From NCBI RefSeq assembly GCF_051131155.1, contig NZ_CP159508.1, forward strand, positions 310,001-374,000: DNA of 64,000 nt, given 5' to 3'. Shown here piece by piece: positions 7,978 to 16,569 of the stretch (positions are counted from its first letter, which is position 1; the number at the start of each line of letters is the position of its first letter). A program made the position numbers and the translations under genes. The notes beneath the pieces were generated by a model, which was not told the origin of the DNA, made no database searches, and worked only from the letters and a program-made list of their open reading frames with translations. The stretch is from Pseudanabaena minima (GTDB taxonomy: Bacteria > Cyanobacteriota > Cyanobacteriia > Pseudanabaenales > Pseudanabaenaceae).

Positions 7978-9704
7978 GGGCTTGCTGAAAAAGAGACTAA
8001 GGGAAAAGTAGTGGGCAAAGAGGAAGGGGATAATACTTTGAGTGTCTACAAGGAAATTGCCAAGAAAAAGAATTAAAGTTAAAAAGGGGTTTCCAAGAAG
8101 GAAGAACAAAGAGTTGCCAGCAAAAGATAAACCAAGACAAACCGAAAAAAGCAAGCTGCTTGAGCAGCGCTTCCAAATTCATCACCAAGAAAGTGATAGC
8201 GATCGCCGTTTCCGATGTATTTGCCAACTTGGACATGACGCGATTTAGACTGAACCGTCGTTTAGCCAGTCCAAACTTACCTTCAATTTGATTGCGAACC
8301 TTAGCATCTTCGAGAGTCTGCTTGCGAATAGCCGCCAACTCATCGGGTACAGGTCTGCCCAAAGGCGGAGCCGTAATCCGAATACCGAGATTTCGACAAT
8401 AGGCGCGATTGCTGCGAGTGCGGTAAATCTGGTCAACGTAAACCGCTTCAGGATAATGTCCAAAGCGAGATTTAAACAATGCTACTTGTTGCTGCAAATC
8501 CCCCGATTCATTGAAGTTATCCCAACTGAGATGGTCGAGAAAGGCATGACCATCGACACAACTAACTGAGAGTTTAGCGCCAAACTCCACAGGTGTTCCT
8601 GCCTTACCTCTGACAATCGGACGTACATGAGGTTGCGTAATACTGACGATGCGGTCATCTATGCGATGACCACCTTGCTCGTACATCCATTGTTGTTGCC
8701 GATATACTTCACTGACGACTAGCAAGTTCCGATAGAGACTCCTCTTCAATTCCGATAGCTTTGCCCCTGCGGCAATTAGAGTGTCAATATGGGCAAGATT
8801 GCGACGCACATATCCCAACTGTTGGCGCAATGCTTTGCGAATCCTTTTACGATTGGGTTGGCGTTGTTTGGCAATTTGGAGATACGCTGTCCTTGCTTCA
8901 CGGCGATAGGTGCGTGGTTTCTTCGCTAATTGTTCTTTCACTTGTTGGTAAAGAGCATCAATCACTATTTCCGTTTGTTCTCTTGCTTCGTTCAACAGTT
9001 TGATGTCAGTGGGATAACGGATGTCGGATGGCGCGACTGTTGCATCTAGCAGCAATTTTCCTTGGTTTGCTGGTTCTGGTTCTTTCTGTTCCTTTTCTAT
9101 ATTCTGCTCTTCTAACTTCTCTTCTATCTCTTCTCTTTCTTCTTTCTTGTACTGCTTTGCTTCCTTCTCTTTTTGTCCCGACTCTTTAGGAGGCTTCACA
9201 ATCCGTTCGTTGATTCTGCCCACGATCTCTAGATTCAATCGCTTGCGGAAATGTACCATCATGCTTGCTTCAAATGGGGCGTTGTCGCTGTACTCTGATA
9301 AGCCTAGGAAGTATTGTAAATATGGATTCTCACGAATTTGTTCTACTGTCTCTTCGTCACTTGTTCCTAGCTTCTCTTTGATGATCAGCGCCCCAAGTGC
9401 TATCCGAAATGGTTTTGCTGGTGCTCCTTGTCCTTCGCTAAATTGTTCTGCATATTCATTCTCAAATTCTTCCCACGGCACTAGTTCTGCTAATCTTACC
9501 CATCGATTTTCTCCTGATAGTTTGCCGCCAAATGGTAAGTAGAAGTTCTCGAATGATAGCTGTCCTGTGGGGGATTGTCGGTACATGCAATTTTATTGGT
9601 GCAAGGGTTTTTCTAGCTTTTCTTGCTTTTTCTTGCATTTTATCTGTTTTCGTTCTCCTTAGAAACCTTTGCTTGTATGCTTTTCTTGCTTTTTCAGTAA
9701 GCCC
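7978..9704. mobile_element. Insertion sequence with DDE transposase (IS5/IS1182-like)
   Basis: The ends are GGGCTTGCTGAAAAAG at 7978 and the reverse complement of GGGCTTACTGAAAAAG at 9689-9704, one mismatch in 16 bp. TACTTA directly flanks both ends (7972-7977 and 9705-9710) and is the likely 6-bp target duplication. The element is 1727 bp with one transposase gene. Intact ends, an open frame and a perfect duplication suggest recent insertion. It landed at the outer end of a family A repeat. Confidence 0.88.
7997..9586 (-). CDS. IS5/IS1182-type transposase
   Basis: The 529-residue transposase has an N-terminal DUF772-like domain (about 1-120; SDEETVEQIRENPYLQYFLG), a highly charged Lys/Glu-rich insert (about 135-175), a DDE core beginning LLLDATVAPSDIRYPTD (first Asp), a second acidic residue in YVDQIYRTRSNR and the C-terminal signature RNQIEGKFGLAKRRFSLNR with the catalytic Glu. 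The C-terminal tail after about residue 480 is Phe/Trp/Pro-rich and reads into the terminal region of the element, so it is probably not conserved. It catalyses cut-and-paste movement of the host element. The open frame suggests it is active. Confidence 0.92.
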   Translation of the reverse strand: MYRQSPTGQLSFENFYLPFGGKLSGENRWVRLAELVPWEEFENEYAEQFSEGQGAPAKPFRIALGALIIKEKLGTSDEETVEQIRENPYLQYFLGLSEYSDNAPFEASMMVHFRKRLNLEIVGRINERIVKPPKESGQKEKEAKQYKKEEREEIEEKLEEQNIEKEQKEPEPANQGKLLLDATVAPSDIRYPTDIKLLNEAREQTEIVIDALYQQVKEQLAKKPRTYRREARTAYLQIAKQRQPNRKRIRKALRQQLGYVRRNLAHIDTLIAAGAKLSELKRSLYRNLLVVSEVYRQQQWMYEQGGHRIDDRIVSITQPHVRPIVRGKAGTPVEFGAKLSVSCVDGHAFLDHLSWDNFNESGDLQQQVALFKSRFGHYPEAVYVDQIYRTRSNRAYCRNLGIRITAPPLGRPVPDELAAIRKQTLEDAKVRNQIEGKFGLAKRRFSLNRVMSKLANTSETAIAITFLVMNLEALLKQLAFFGLSWFIFCWQLFVLPSWKPLFNFNSFSWQFPCRHSKYYPLPLCPLLFP

Positions 9705-9727
9705 TACTTAAAACCAAAAAGATGAGT

Positions 9728-9747
9728 GGCGGCGCTTTTGCGCCGCC
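9728..9747. repeat. GC-core hairpin repeat right of the insertion sequence
   Basis: GGCGGCGC/GCGCCGCC with a TTTT loop, preceded by AAAACCAAAAAGATGAGT. The left arm sequence matches that of the hairpin at 23399-23437 (AAAACCAAAAAGACGAGTGG), but the right arm beyond the core has diverged. Confidence 0.65.
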
Positions 9748-9785
9748 TATCCATAGCCAAATACACTTAACGAGAGCTATAGATA

Positions 9786-10688
9786 CTAGGGATTGCAATA
9801 AGAGCAGTACATCGGATCGGCAAGTTGAATTTTATCTGGAAAGAGAACTTCTTGCTGAAATAGACAGCGATCGCAACGATAAACATTAGCGCGGGTAGCT
9901 CTTGTCGGCAATCGGCAAAGCTCGCAGGGCAACCCCTTAATTCGCTTCACTACATCGAAATTCACAAAATTACAATTGGGACAGAGTTGCTGTAGTTTGC
10001 GAACGAGATCTTCTGTTGCTTTGGTAATATTTTTCATGCGAGTGGGATTATATAGCGCTCGCATATCTGTCTCTATGTGGATTTGAGGGGATTGTCTCAG
10101 CAACTTATGGACAGACTCCTTGAGTAAATCTTCTGAATTAATACCTTTATAAATTGATTCTTTTGCGGAAGTCTGAGCATCTGGGATTAAGACAACTGCA
10201 TGATCGGGAAAGCCAATTTTGAGAGCGAATTCATAGGCTTGCTCATAGCTAGAAATCTCTTGATGGCGAAAATTAGTATCTGCGGACAGAGATTCGCCAT
10301 ATACAGTGAAATCATGCTTTTTATCCAGCAATAAAACAAGTTCGCGATTGTAAGCTATGCCAAAAATTGGATGTGGAAAGAAACTACCTTCACTGGCGAT
10401 CGCTAAATCTGCATCACTTATCTCTAAAGCCTTCTCAGCCTTAATCTTCGCAGTTTCAATTTGATTGGCAGTGCGCTCAATATCGCGGGTAAATGTACCA
10501 AAGCGATCGCTGTCAAAATCCTGCGCTACAGTGATCTTGACTCCTAATGATACTTCGAGGACTGGGGCGATCGCTAATTCCTTGCGGTGCATTGTTGCAA
10601 TTACCGCAAGGCGATTAGTAAACTCGATCCGATGGTCTTGTTCCCCTCTCCCAAAGGGAGAGGGGCTGGGGGTGAGAGCATCACTCAT
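9786..10688 (-). CDS. DUF6671 family protein
   Basis: From the ATG at 10688 the product is 300 residues. It contains NRLAVIATMHRKE near the N-terminus, SDADLAIASEGSF in the middle and a C-terminal zinc-ribbon-like part with CPNC, CELC, CDRC and CSYC pairs. No function is established for DUF6671. The gene overlaps the end of nrtD by 8 bp, so it is translationally coupled to the nitrate transport operon and is probably its last gene. Residues SPSPFGRGE close to the N-terminus come from an inserted palindromic repeat (10643-10665). A start 3 codons upstream (10697) is also possible. Confidence 0.75.
   Translation of the reverse strand: MSDALTPSPSPFGRGEQDHRIEFTNRLAVIATMHRKELAIAPVLEVSLGVKITVAQDFDSDRFGTFTRDIERTANQIETAKIKAEKALEISDADLAIASEGSFFPHPIFGIAYNRELVLLLDKKHDFTVYGESLSADTNFRHQEISSYEQAYEFALKIGFPDHAVVLIPDAQTSAKESIYKGINSEDLLKESVHKLLRQSPQIHIETDMRALYNPTRMKNITKATEDLVRKLQQLCPNCNFVNFDVVKRIKGLPCELCRLPTRATRANVYRCDRCLFQQEVLFPDKIQLADPMYCSYCNP
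10643..10665. repeat. C-rich palindromic repeat inside a coding start
   Basis: CCCCTCTCCC/GGGAGAGGGG with an AAA loop, followed by CTGGGGGTGAG. It is the familiar C-rich bacterial palindrome that translates as LTPSPSPFGRGE. It lies inside the N-terminal codons of the DUF6671 gene. Confidence 0.85.
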
Positions 10689-11517
10689 CATGGGCAAAGC
10701 GATTATAAAGAAAGTCTAGAGCCGTATTTCTAAGATCGTAGTATAGAGGATCTTCCATGATTTGGGCGCGATCGCGGGGACGTGGGAAAGGAATTCGCAT
10801 GATTTCGCCAATATTAGCAGCAGGACCATTGGTCATCATTACTAAGCGATCGGCTAGGAAGAGAGCTTCATCAATATCGTGAGTAATCATCAATACTGTG
10901 CAGCGATGCTCTGTCCAGATCTGTAATAGTTCCTCTTGGAGTTCCTCTTTGGTAATTGCGTCCAATGCGCCAAAGGGTTCGTCAAGGATGAGAACTTCAG
11001 GACGGATTGCCAAGGCTCTAGCGATCGATACCCGTTGCTTCATCCCTCCTGAAATTTGGGTGGGTTTTTTCTCCGCAGCTTCACTCAAACCCACCATTGC
11101 TAGGTGATGGCGCACGATATCATTTTTCTCGCTCTTAGAGAGATTGGGATTAACGGAGTCAACGGCAAGCATGACATTTTCGTAAACCGTTAGCCAAGGT
11201 AATAGCGCGTAGCCTTGAAACACCACCATGCGATCGGGACCAGGTTTGGTGATTAATTTGCCATTAACTGTCACTTCTCCAATGGATGGTTTGGAGAAGC
11301 CACCCACCATGTTCAAGAGCGTTGATTTGCCGCAGCCAGAGTGACCAATCAAACAAATAAATTCGCCTTCTTGGATATGCAGATTGACATCCTTAAGAAC
11401 AACATATTCACCCTTGGGCGTGGGATAAATCTTGGAAACATTTTCAATGCGAAGGAAAGATTCTTGAGGGGGGATTTGGGCGATTTGGTTTGTATGTTCG
11501 AGAATGGTTTGGGTCAT
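10681..11517 (-). CDS. nrtD: Nitrate ABC transporter ATP-binding protein NrtD
   Basis: A 278-residue single-domain ATPase with Walker A GHSGCGKST, Q-loop VVFQGYALLPW, signature ISGGMKQR, Walker B LILDEPFGALD and switch His in MITHD. It matches NrtD in length and sequence, the second nucleotide-binding subunit pairing with NrtC to energise nitrate/nitrite uptake at the plasma membrane. It lies downstream of nrtC, separated by a 215-bp gap that contains a MITE-like element, and overlaps the DUF6671 gene. Confidence 0.95.
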   Translation of the reverse strand: MTQTILEHTNQIAQIPPQESFLRIENVSKIYPTPKGEYVVLKDVNLHIQEGEFICLIGHSGCGKSTLLNMVGGFSKPSIGEVTVNGKLITKPGPDRMVVFQGYALLPWLTVYENVMLAVDSVNPNLSKSEKNDIVRHHLAMVGLSEAAEKKPTQISGGMKQRVSIARALAIRPEVLILDEPFGALDAITKEELQEELLQIWTEHRCTVLMITHDIDEALFLADRLVMMTNGPAANIGEIMRIPFPRPRDRAQIMEDPLYYDLRNTALDFLYNRFAHDE

Positions 11518-11576
11518 GTTCTTTTTGCTCTCTTTGAAAAATTGGTTGTGAAAGTAGGTAGGTTGTTAAACGTAGT

Positions 11577-11678
11577 GGACTGTTTCATCTAAAGTGATGC
11601 AATAGTCGATCTATCAAAAAGCTTGTTAAGACTGACTTCACCTAGTTTTCTATTACACTATTTTAGATGAAACAGTCC
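11577..11678. mobile_element. MITE-like element between nrtC and nrtD
   Basis: A 102-bp element with about 28-bp imperfect terminal inverted repeats (GGACTGTTTCATCTAAA and then AGTG...AATAG on both arms), flanked by AGT on each side as a likely 3-bp duplication. It has no coding capacity. Its ends differ from those of the other repeat families here, so it depends on a different transposase. Confidence 0.75.
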
Positions 11679-11683
11679 AGTAG

Positions 11684-11710
11684 GATGGGTTAGCGATCGC
11701 ATAACCCATC
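11684..11710. repeat. Short palindrome containing a HIP1 site
   Basis: GATGGGTTA/TAACCCATC arms surround GCGATCGCA. It lies between nrtC and nrtD and could stabilise or attenuate the operon transcript. Confidence 0.6.
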
Positions 11711-11732
11711 ATTTTGATCTAGTTGAAAGGAA

Positions 11733-13730
11733 CTAAGCAACCATTCGTACTGATTCCATCGCAATTTCTGCCATCGTGATATTGCGCTTAATATCTAGAT
11801 GGTTGAGATAGCCAATGGGATCTTCAGCATTAAAGGGAATATCATCAAAGAGTTGAATCGCATTGCGGCTGTAGGTGATGTCTGTTAATCCCAACTCACG
11901 GGCTGCGGTACTGAATACACCGACGCGACAGGTTTTCTCCAGTACTTCTACCCAGTTGCGAGGGAAGGGAACATCGCCCCAACGCGCCATCTGGGTAATG
12001 TGCCAGAGATGCTCAGAACGGCTAGGACGGTTGACTCCAGCACCATAGAACTGGTGGTGAGCAGGTTCGCGCATGGGGGTGTCAAGCGCACAGGTGACAT
12101 CATCAGGGTTGCCCAAGTGGATGTAATTAACATTAGTGCTGACATAGGCGCGACGGGAGAGAATCTGGCGGATCTCTTCAGCATTGTTGGGATCGGCGCA
12201 GTACATACAGGCTTCTAGCAATGCTTTGACGAGAGCGATATGGGTGTTGGGATAGGCGTTTGCCCAATCTTCACGAACACCGAGAACTTTGCCAGGATGA
12301 CCATTCCAAATTTCGAGGTCAGTTGCGACGGTGAAACCGATATTTTCCATAGCAGCACGGAAGTTCCAAGGCTCACCGACGCAGAATCCATCGATACTAC
12401 CTGCTTTGAGGTCAACTACCATTTGGGCAGGAGGAATGGTTTTCAGTTCGACATCAATATCGGGGTCGATGCCACCTGCGGCTAGCCAATAACGCAGTAG
12501 GAGATTGTGCATTGATGAGGGATGGACTACGCCCATGCGGTGTTGACGATCGCGAGTACTTTGCAACATCGCCTTAAAATCAGCGAGGGTATGAATGCCG
12601 CGATCGTAGAAATGCTTGTCGAGGGTAATGGCGTTACCATTGCGGGTCATGGTTAGAGCCGTGACGATGGGCTTGCAAGCGCCAGCACCGCCGAGGGTGA
12701 GCCACATTGGTAAACCTGAAGGCATTTGCGCCGCATCAAGATAGCCGCCCGAAATCCCATCGACAATACCGCGCCAACTGGTTTCACGAACGAGGGAAAC
12801 TTCATCGAGTCCATGCTTCTGAAAGAAACCCTTTTCCTTGGCAACAGCAATCGGCGCACAGGCAGTTAAGGGAACGAAGCCGATCTCTAAGTTGACTTTT
12901 TCTAAGCCATGTCTCGATACAGTGGTAACCTTGCGAGCATTCAATTTCTTGACACGCTTTTGTTGGTTCAAGAAGTAAATGATTTCACTGCGAAGGCTGT
13001 AGTAACTAGGATGATTGACCGCTTCCATGCGTTGACGGGGACGGGGAATATCCACTTCGAGGATATTCCCAATTTTCGAGGCAGGTCCATTGGTCAACAT
13101 CACAATGCGATCGCTCAGCAATACCGCTTCATCAACATCGTGGGTAACCATTACGGCGGTGATCTGATCTTCATTACAGATTTGCATCAACTTCTCTTGC
13201 AAGTTACCGCGAGTCAGTGCATCCAACGCGCCAAAGGGTTCATCAAGAAGTAGCAGTTTAGGACGGACAGCCAAGGCGCGAGCGATCGCTACCCGTTGAC
13301 GCATCCCGCCTGATAGCTGGGTGGGTGGTTTGTCGATCGCATGGGCAAGTCCGACCATGTTGACATAGCGTTCTACTAAATCATGACGCTCACCCTTGGG
13401 CAAATGGGAAAGCACTTCGTCAACGGCAAGAGCAACATTTTCGCGCACCGATAGCCAAGGCAAGAGCGAATAGTTTTGGAATACCACCATGCGATCGGGA
13501 CCGGGACGAGTTACGCGCTCATCTTCGAGCATCACAACGCCGCCACTGGGTAAGTCCAAACCTGCAATCATGTTTAGCAAGGTGGACTTGCCACAACCAG
13601 AGTGACCGATGAGAGAGATAAATTCACCTTTTCTTATTTGGAGGTCAATTCCTTTGAGGGCAATATATTCTTTTCCACCGCCTAAGGGAAATGTTCTCTC
13701 TACCTGATCAACTAAAACAAAATCCTGCAT
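11733..13730 (-). CDS. nrtC: Nitrate ABC transporter ATP-binding/regulatory subunit NrtC
   Basis: This 665-residue protein has an ABC ATPase at residues 1-255 (Walker A GHSGCGKST, signature LSGGMRQR, Walker B LLLDEPFGALD) and a C-terminal NrtA-like solute-binding domain from about residue 280 (GFVPLTACAPIAVAKEKGFF). This fusion is diagnostic of NrtC, where the C-terminal domain mediates ammonium inhibition of uptake in studied cyanobacteria. It pairs with NrtD. A C-rich palindromic repeat lies between it and nrtB. Confidence 0.96.
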   Translation of the reverse strand: MQDFVLVDQVERTFPLGGGKEYIALKGIDLQIRKGEFISLIGHSGCGKSTLLNMIAGLDLPSGGVVMLEDERVTRPGPDRMVVFQNYSLLPWLSVRENVALAVDEVLSHLPKGERHDLVERYVNMVGLAHAIDKPPTQLSGGMRQRVAIARALAVRPKLLLLDEPFGALDALTRGNLQEKLMQICNEDQITAVMVTHDVDEAVLLSDRIVMLTNGPASKIGNILEVDIPRPRQRMEAVNHPSYYSLRSEIIYFLNQQKRVKKLNARKVTTVSRHGLEKVNLEIGFVPLTACAPIAVAKEKGFFQKHGLDEVSLVRETSWRGIVDGISGGYLDAAQMPSGLPMWLTLGGAGACKPIVTALTMTRNGNAITLDKHFYDRGIHTLADFKAMLQSTRDRQHRMGVVHPSSMHNLLLRYWLAAGGIDPDIDVELKTIPPAQMVVDLKAGSIDGFCVGEPWNFRAAMENIGFTVATDLEIWNGHPGKVLGVREDWANAYPNTHIALVKALLEACMYCADPNNAEEIRQILSRRAYVSTNVNYIHLGNPDDVTCALDTPMREPAHHQFYGAGVNRPSRSEHLWHITQMARWGDVPFPRNWVEVLEKTCRVGVFSTAARELGLTDITYSRNAIQLFDDIPFNAEDPIGYLNHLDIKRNITMAEIAMESVRMVA

Positions 13731-13780
13731 TTTAAAATTCTCCTTTTATAACAAATCTCTCTGTCTACGTTTCAAGGTAT

Positions 13781-13862
13781 AGATCCCCCCAGCCCCCCCT
13801 TATAAAGGGGGGAGAATAAAATTATCTTCTTCCCCCTTTATAAGGGGGATTGAGGGGGATCT
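13781..13862. repeat. C/G-run palindromic repeat between nrtB and nrtC
   Basis: An 82-bp inverted repeat starting AGATCCCCCC and ending GGGGGATCT, with internal CCCCCTTATAAAGGGGG-type arms on both sides. The same kind of palindrome is widespread in cyanobacterial intergenic DNA. It ends 3 bp from the nrtB stop codon and should form a strong structure in the nrt mRNA. Confidence 0.85.
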
Positions 13863-13864
13863 CT

Positions 13865-14707
13865 TTACTTCTGTTCTTCAGGCAAAATTACATTTTGGAG
13901 CCATGCTACAACGCGGTCAAGAATCAAGCCCACAGCACCGATATAAACCAGAGCCAAGATAACTTCTCCTACCTTGTCATTGGTGTAGGAGTTCCAGATG
14001 AAGAAGCCGATACCGACAATACCTGACATGATGATTTCCGCAGCGATAATAGCAAGCCATGCTAGACCGATGGAAATGCGTAAACCAGTGAAGATATAAG
14101 GTAGTGCTGAAGGAATCAAAATCTTGAAGAAATACTTTTGCTTAGAAAGTTGGAGGACTCGCGAAACGTTGCGATAGTCTTGGGGGATTTGCTTAACACC
14201 AACGGCAGTATTTAACAGGATTGGCCAAACCGCAGTGATAAAGATAACGAATAATGCGGCAGGTTCATTTTGACGGAGAGCCGCAAGTGCGATCGGAACC
14301 CATGCAAGAGGTGGAACTGTTCGCAAAAATTGGAACAATGGATCGAGCGCTTTATCAATAACCGCATTAGTGCCAACTAGAATCCCGACACTAATACCCA
14401 CGATCGCTGCAATTGAGTAGCCCTTTGCCACGCGCTCAAAGCTAGCGAGAGTTTGCCAGAATAGCCCTTTATCAGTACCACCGCGATCGAAGAATGGATA
14501 AAGCAAGAGGTTGCGGGTGGATTTTTCGGAAAGGATATTCAAGGGGCTGGGCAATTTGATTAAACCAACGCCAGAGAGAATCTGCCAAACAAGCAAAAAT
14601 CCGAGAATTCCAATGATTGGAAGCGCCCAATTCTGAGCTTGCTTTTCCCAAAACTTCGATAGCGATCGCCCAAAGCTACCGTTACGATTACCAATACTTG
14701 CTGCCAT
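13865..14707 (-). CDS. nrtB: Nitrate ABC transporter permease NrtB
   Basis: The 280-residue inner-membrane permease has about six transmembrane helices and the EAA-like loop around RVLQLSKQKYFFKILIPSALPYIFTGLR. The sequence matches NrtB of the nitrate/taurine/aliphatic sulfonate BPD family. It forms the membrane channel for nitrate/nitrite with NrtA as binding protein and NrtCD as ATPases. An SLH porin gene separates it from nrtA. Confidence 0.95.
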   Translation of the reverse strand: MAASIGNRNGSFGRSLSKFWEKQAQNWALPIIGILGFLLVWQILSGVGLIKLPSPLNILSEKSTRNLLLYPFFDRGGTDKGLFWQTLASFERVAKGYSIAAIVGISVGILVGTNAVIDKALDPLFQFLRTVPPLAWVPIALAALRQNEPAALFVIFITAVWPILLNTAVGVKQIPQDYRNVSRVLQLSKQKYFFKILIPSALPYIFTGLRISIGLAWLAIIAAEIIMSGIVGIGFFIWNSYTNDKVGEVILALVYIGAVGLILDRVVAWLQNVILPEEQK

Positions 14708-14736
14708 AATTTTTTGTTCCTGTGAAATTTAATTAG

Positions 14737-14784
14737 TTTTTAGTCTTTAGCTTTTAGCTCTTGGCTTTTAGCTCTTAGCTTTTA
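14737..14784. repeat. Short tandem repeat at the end of the porin gene
   Basis: Degenerate units of TTTAGCTCTTGGC and TTTAGCTCTTAGC type occur four to five times in about 48 bp between the porin stop codon and nrtB. The last unit overlaps the stop codon of the porin gene. Likely slipped-strand expansion; no function evident. Confidence 0.65.
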
Positions 14785-16524
14785 GAAAGTGAATGTTGTC
14801 CGTAATACTCCAACGGTTGCGGTAGGTGCGTTGTTGATACCTTCAGGATTAAAGACAAAGAACACGCCTGGGGTAATGCTGATATTTTTAGAAAGTTTGA
14901 AGTTGAAATATCCTTCCAAGTGATAGGGTTTTGTGGTAACTCCAGTGGAATTCGCAAGTCCGCCAACAGCATTACGTGCTAGAGGCTGTCCAAAGATCAG
15001 CCCAGCTGTGTTGCCTTCATTGAAGACATCATTGAAATGAAATCCTGTCATCCAACTAGTAAAAGTGGTGGAAGCATCCTTATTAGTAAGGTTGGCAAAA
15101 ATCCAAGCGCCAGATAGATTAAAAGCAATCTTCGGAGTAATCCGCCAAGTCAAAGTTGAACCGATAGAATTCATTTTGATTGGGTCAGTTAGTGCTGTAC
15201 CTGTTCCACTAATTGCATTAATGTCTGCGGAAGCTAGACCAGTTCCCAAGATGTTGATTTGGTGATAGCTATTGGCATAGTTTAGTCCGATATCTAGATT
15301 GGAAGTGGGTTTGAGGGTTAATTGGGCGGCTGCAACGCTACTACCACCGAAGAAACCTGCACCAAGCAAAGTATTGGGATTGTTAGCAGGGATCGCAGAG
15401 TTGACGCTTCCGTACAAAGCTCGAAAATCAACCTGCTCGGAAGGAGTCCAAATGAAACCAACAGCAGCAGCTAGCCCAGTACCAGATGTACCGCCCGACA
15501 CACGGGTTGCAGCATTTAAACCTTGACCAAAACGGGAGATCGAGCCTTGACCTTCACTAGCAAACGGGCTAATTGCGGGGAAAGCATCGGAAACCTCTGC
15601 ATTAGAGCCTGCGAACATTGTCAACTTATCAGCTACAGGGAAAATGTAAAGTAGCTTGTAAAGATTGACCGAGTTAGCTGCTGCCGTGTTGGAGTTAGAT
15701 GGATTGAAATTGAGGAATTGATTCTCAAATCCCAATCGGACATTACTAGAACTGCCAAGGGGATCGGCATAGCCTAAGGGTGCAGCTAGGCTGTTGATAT
15801 TGGTAGCTTGCAATCCTGTAATCAATAAGTCTTTACCAGAGAAGCTAGTCAATAAATTCAAGCGAACGCGGTTATTAAAAACAATGTTAGTGTTTGTGCC
15901 ACCGTTGTTAGGATTGGCTCCTGTTGCGCCCGACACACTGAAAATTGCTTCGCCACTCAATTTAGTTGTCGTAGAGAACTGCTGCGCTTCCAGTTTGGCA
16001 GTTTTCGCATCAAGGGCATCAACTCGACCACGGAGAGTTGCGAGTTCGGCGGCAAATTCCTCTTGGAGCTTTTGCAAAGTTGCAAGATCTTCTTTGCTAA
16101 CCTTATCCGCTAATCCTGCCGAAATAATCTCATTGATTTTGTCAAGACAAGCATTTAAACCAGCCGCAAATTCATAGCGAGAGGTCGCTTGCTTGCCACG
16201 AAATGTGCTATCGGGATAGCCTGCGATGCAACCATAGCGCTCAACTAGTGATTGTAAGGCAGTAAAAGCCCAATCTGTAGGACGCACATCTGAGAGTTGA
16301 GAAACCGATGTGACATTCTGAGCAATGGGATCATTAGCGATCGCCTTAAGTTGAGTTTCGCCAGAAATTTGGGGAATAGTAGTTTTAGTTTCAGTGGATG
16401 CAACTGTCGAAGAACTAGTAGGATTTGCCTCCGCTGACAAAGATATCGTGCCTAAAGCTAGGGGCAAGCTTAGTAGAAGCAATCCGAGATGACTGGTATG
16501 AATTTTCAAGATTAATTTCCTCAC
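14782..16524 (-). CDS. SLH-domain OprB-type porin within the nrt operon
   Basis: The 580-residue outer-membrane protein has a signal peptide (about 1-33), an SLH domain at about 75-140 (DVRPTDWAFTALQSLVERYG...GYPDSTFRG), a short coiled coil (about 150-180) and a C-terminal beta-barrel of OprB/carbohydrate-porin type ending in a terminal phenylalanine (TTFTF). Cyanobacterial SLH porins (Som, 'iron uptake porin') anchor to peptidoglycan and form outer-membrane channels. Its place between nrtA and nrtB, same strand, suggests a channel letting nitrate into the periplasm for NrtA; that role is inferred from context only. Confidence 0.9.
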   Translation of the reverse strand: MRKLILKIHTSHLGLLLLSLPLALGTISLSAEANPTSSSTVASTETKTTIPQISGETQLKAIANDPIAQNVTSVSQLSDVRPTDWAFTALQSLVERYGCIAGYPDSTFRGKQATSRYEFAAGLNACLDKINEIISAGLADKVSKEDLATLQKLQEEFAAELATLRGRVDALDAKTAKLEAQQFSTTTKLSGEAIFSVSGATGANPNNGGTNTNIVFNNRVRLNLLTSFSGKDLLITGLQATNINSLAAPLGYADPLGSSSNVRLGFENQFLNFNPSNSNTAAANSVNLYKLLYIFPVADKLTMFAGSNAEVSDAFPAISPFASEGQGSISRFGQGLNAATRVSGGTSGTGLAAAVGFIWTPSEQVDFRALYGSVNSAIPANNPNTLLGAGFFGGSSVAAAQLTLKPTSNLDIGLNYANSYHQINILGTGLASADINAISGTGTALTDPIKMNSIGSTLTWRITPKIAFNLSGAWIFANLTNKDASTTFTSWMTGFHFNDVFNEGNTAGLIFGQPLARNAVGGLANSTGVTTKPYHLEGYFNFKLSKNISITPGVFFVFNPEGINNAPTATVGVLRTTFTF

Positions 16525-16569
16525 ACAATACTTGTTTATTTTTTAAATTTTTTGAGCAAATTTTTTGAC

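Noticed and set aside
7870..8076. Plus-strand frame starting in a hairpin repeat and entering the insertion sequence
   Set aside because: Crosses the palindrome and the element end; no resemblance to any protein and no plausible start signal.
9021..9542. 173-codon plus-strand frame inside the insertion sequence
   Set aside because: Antisense to the charged Lys/Glu part of the transposase; Ser/Phe-rich composition is a complement effect.
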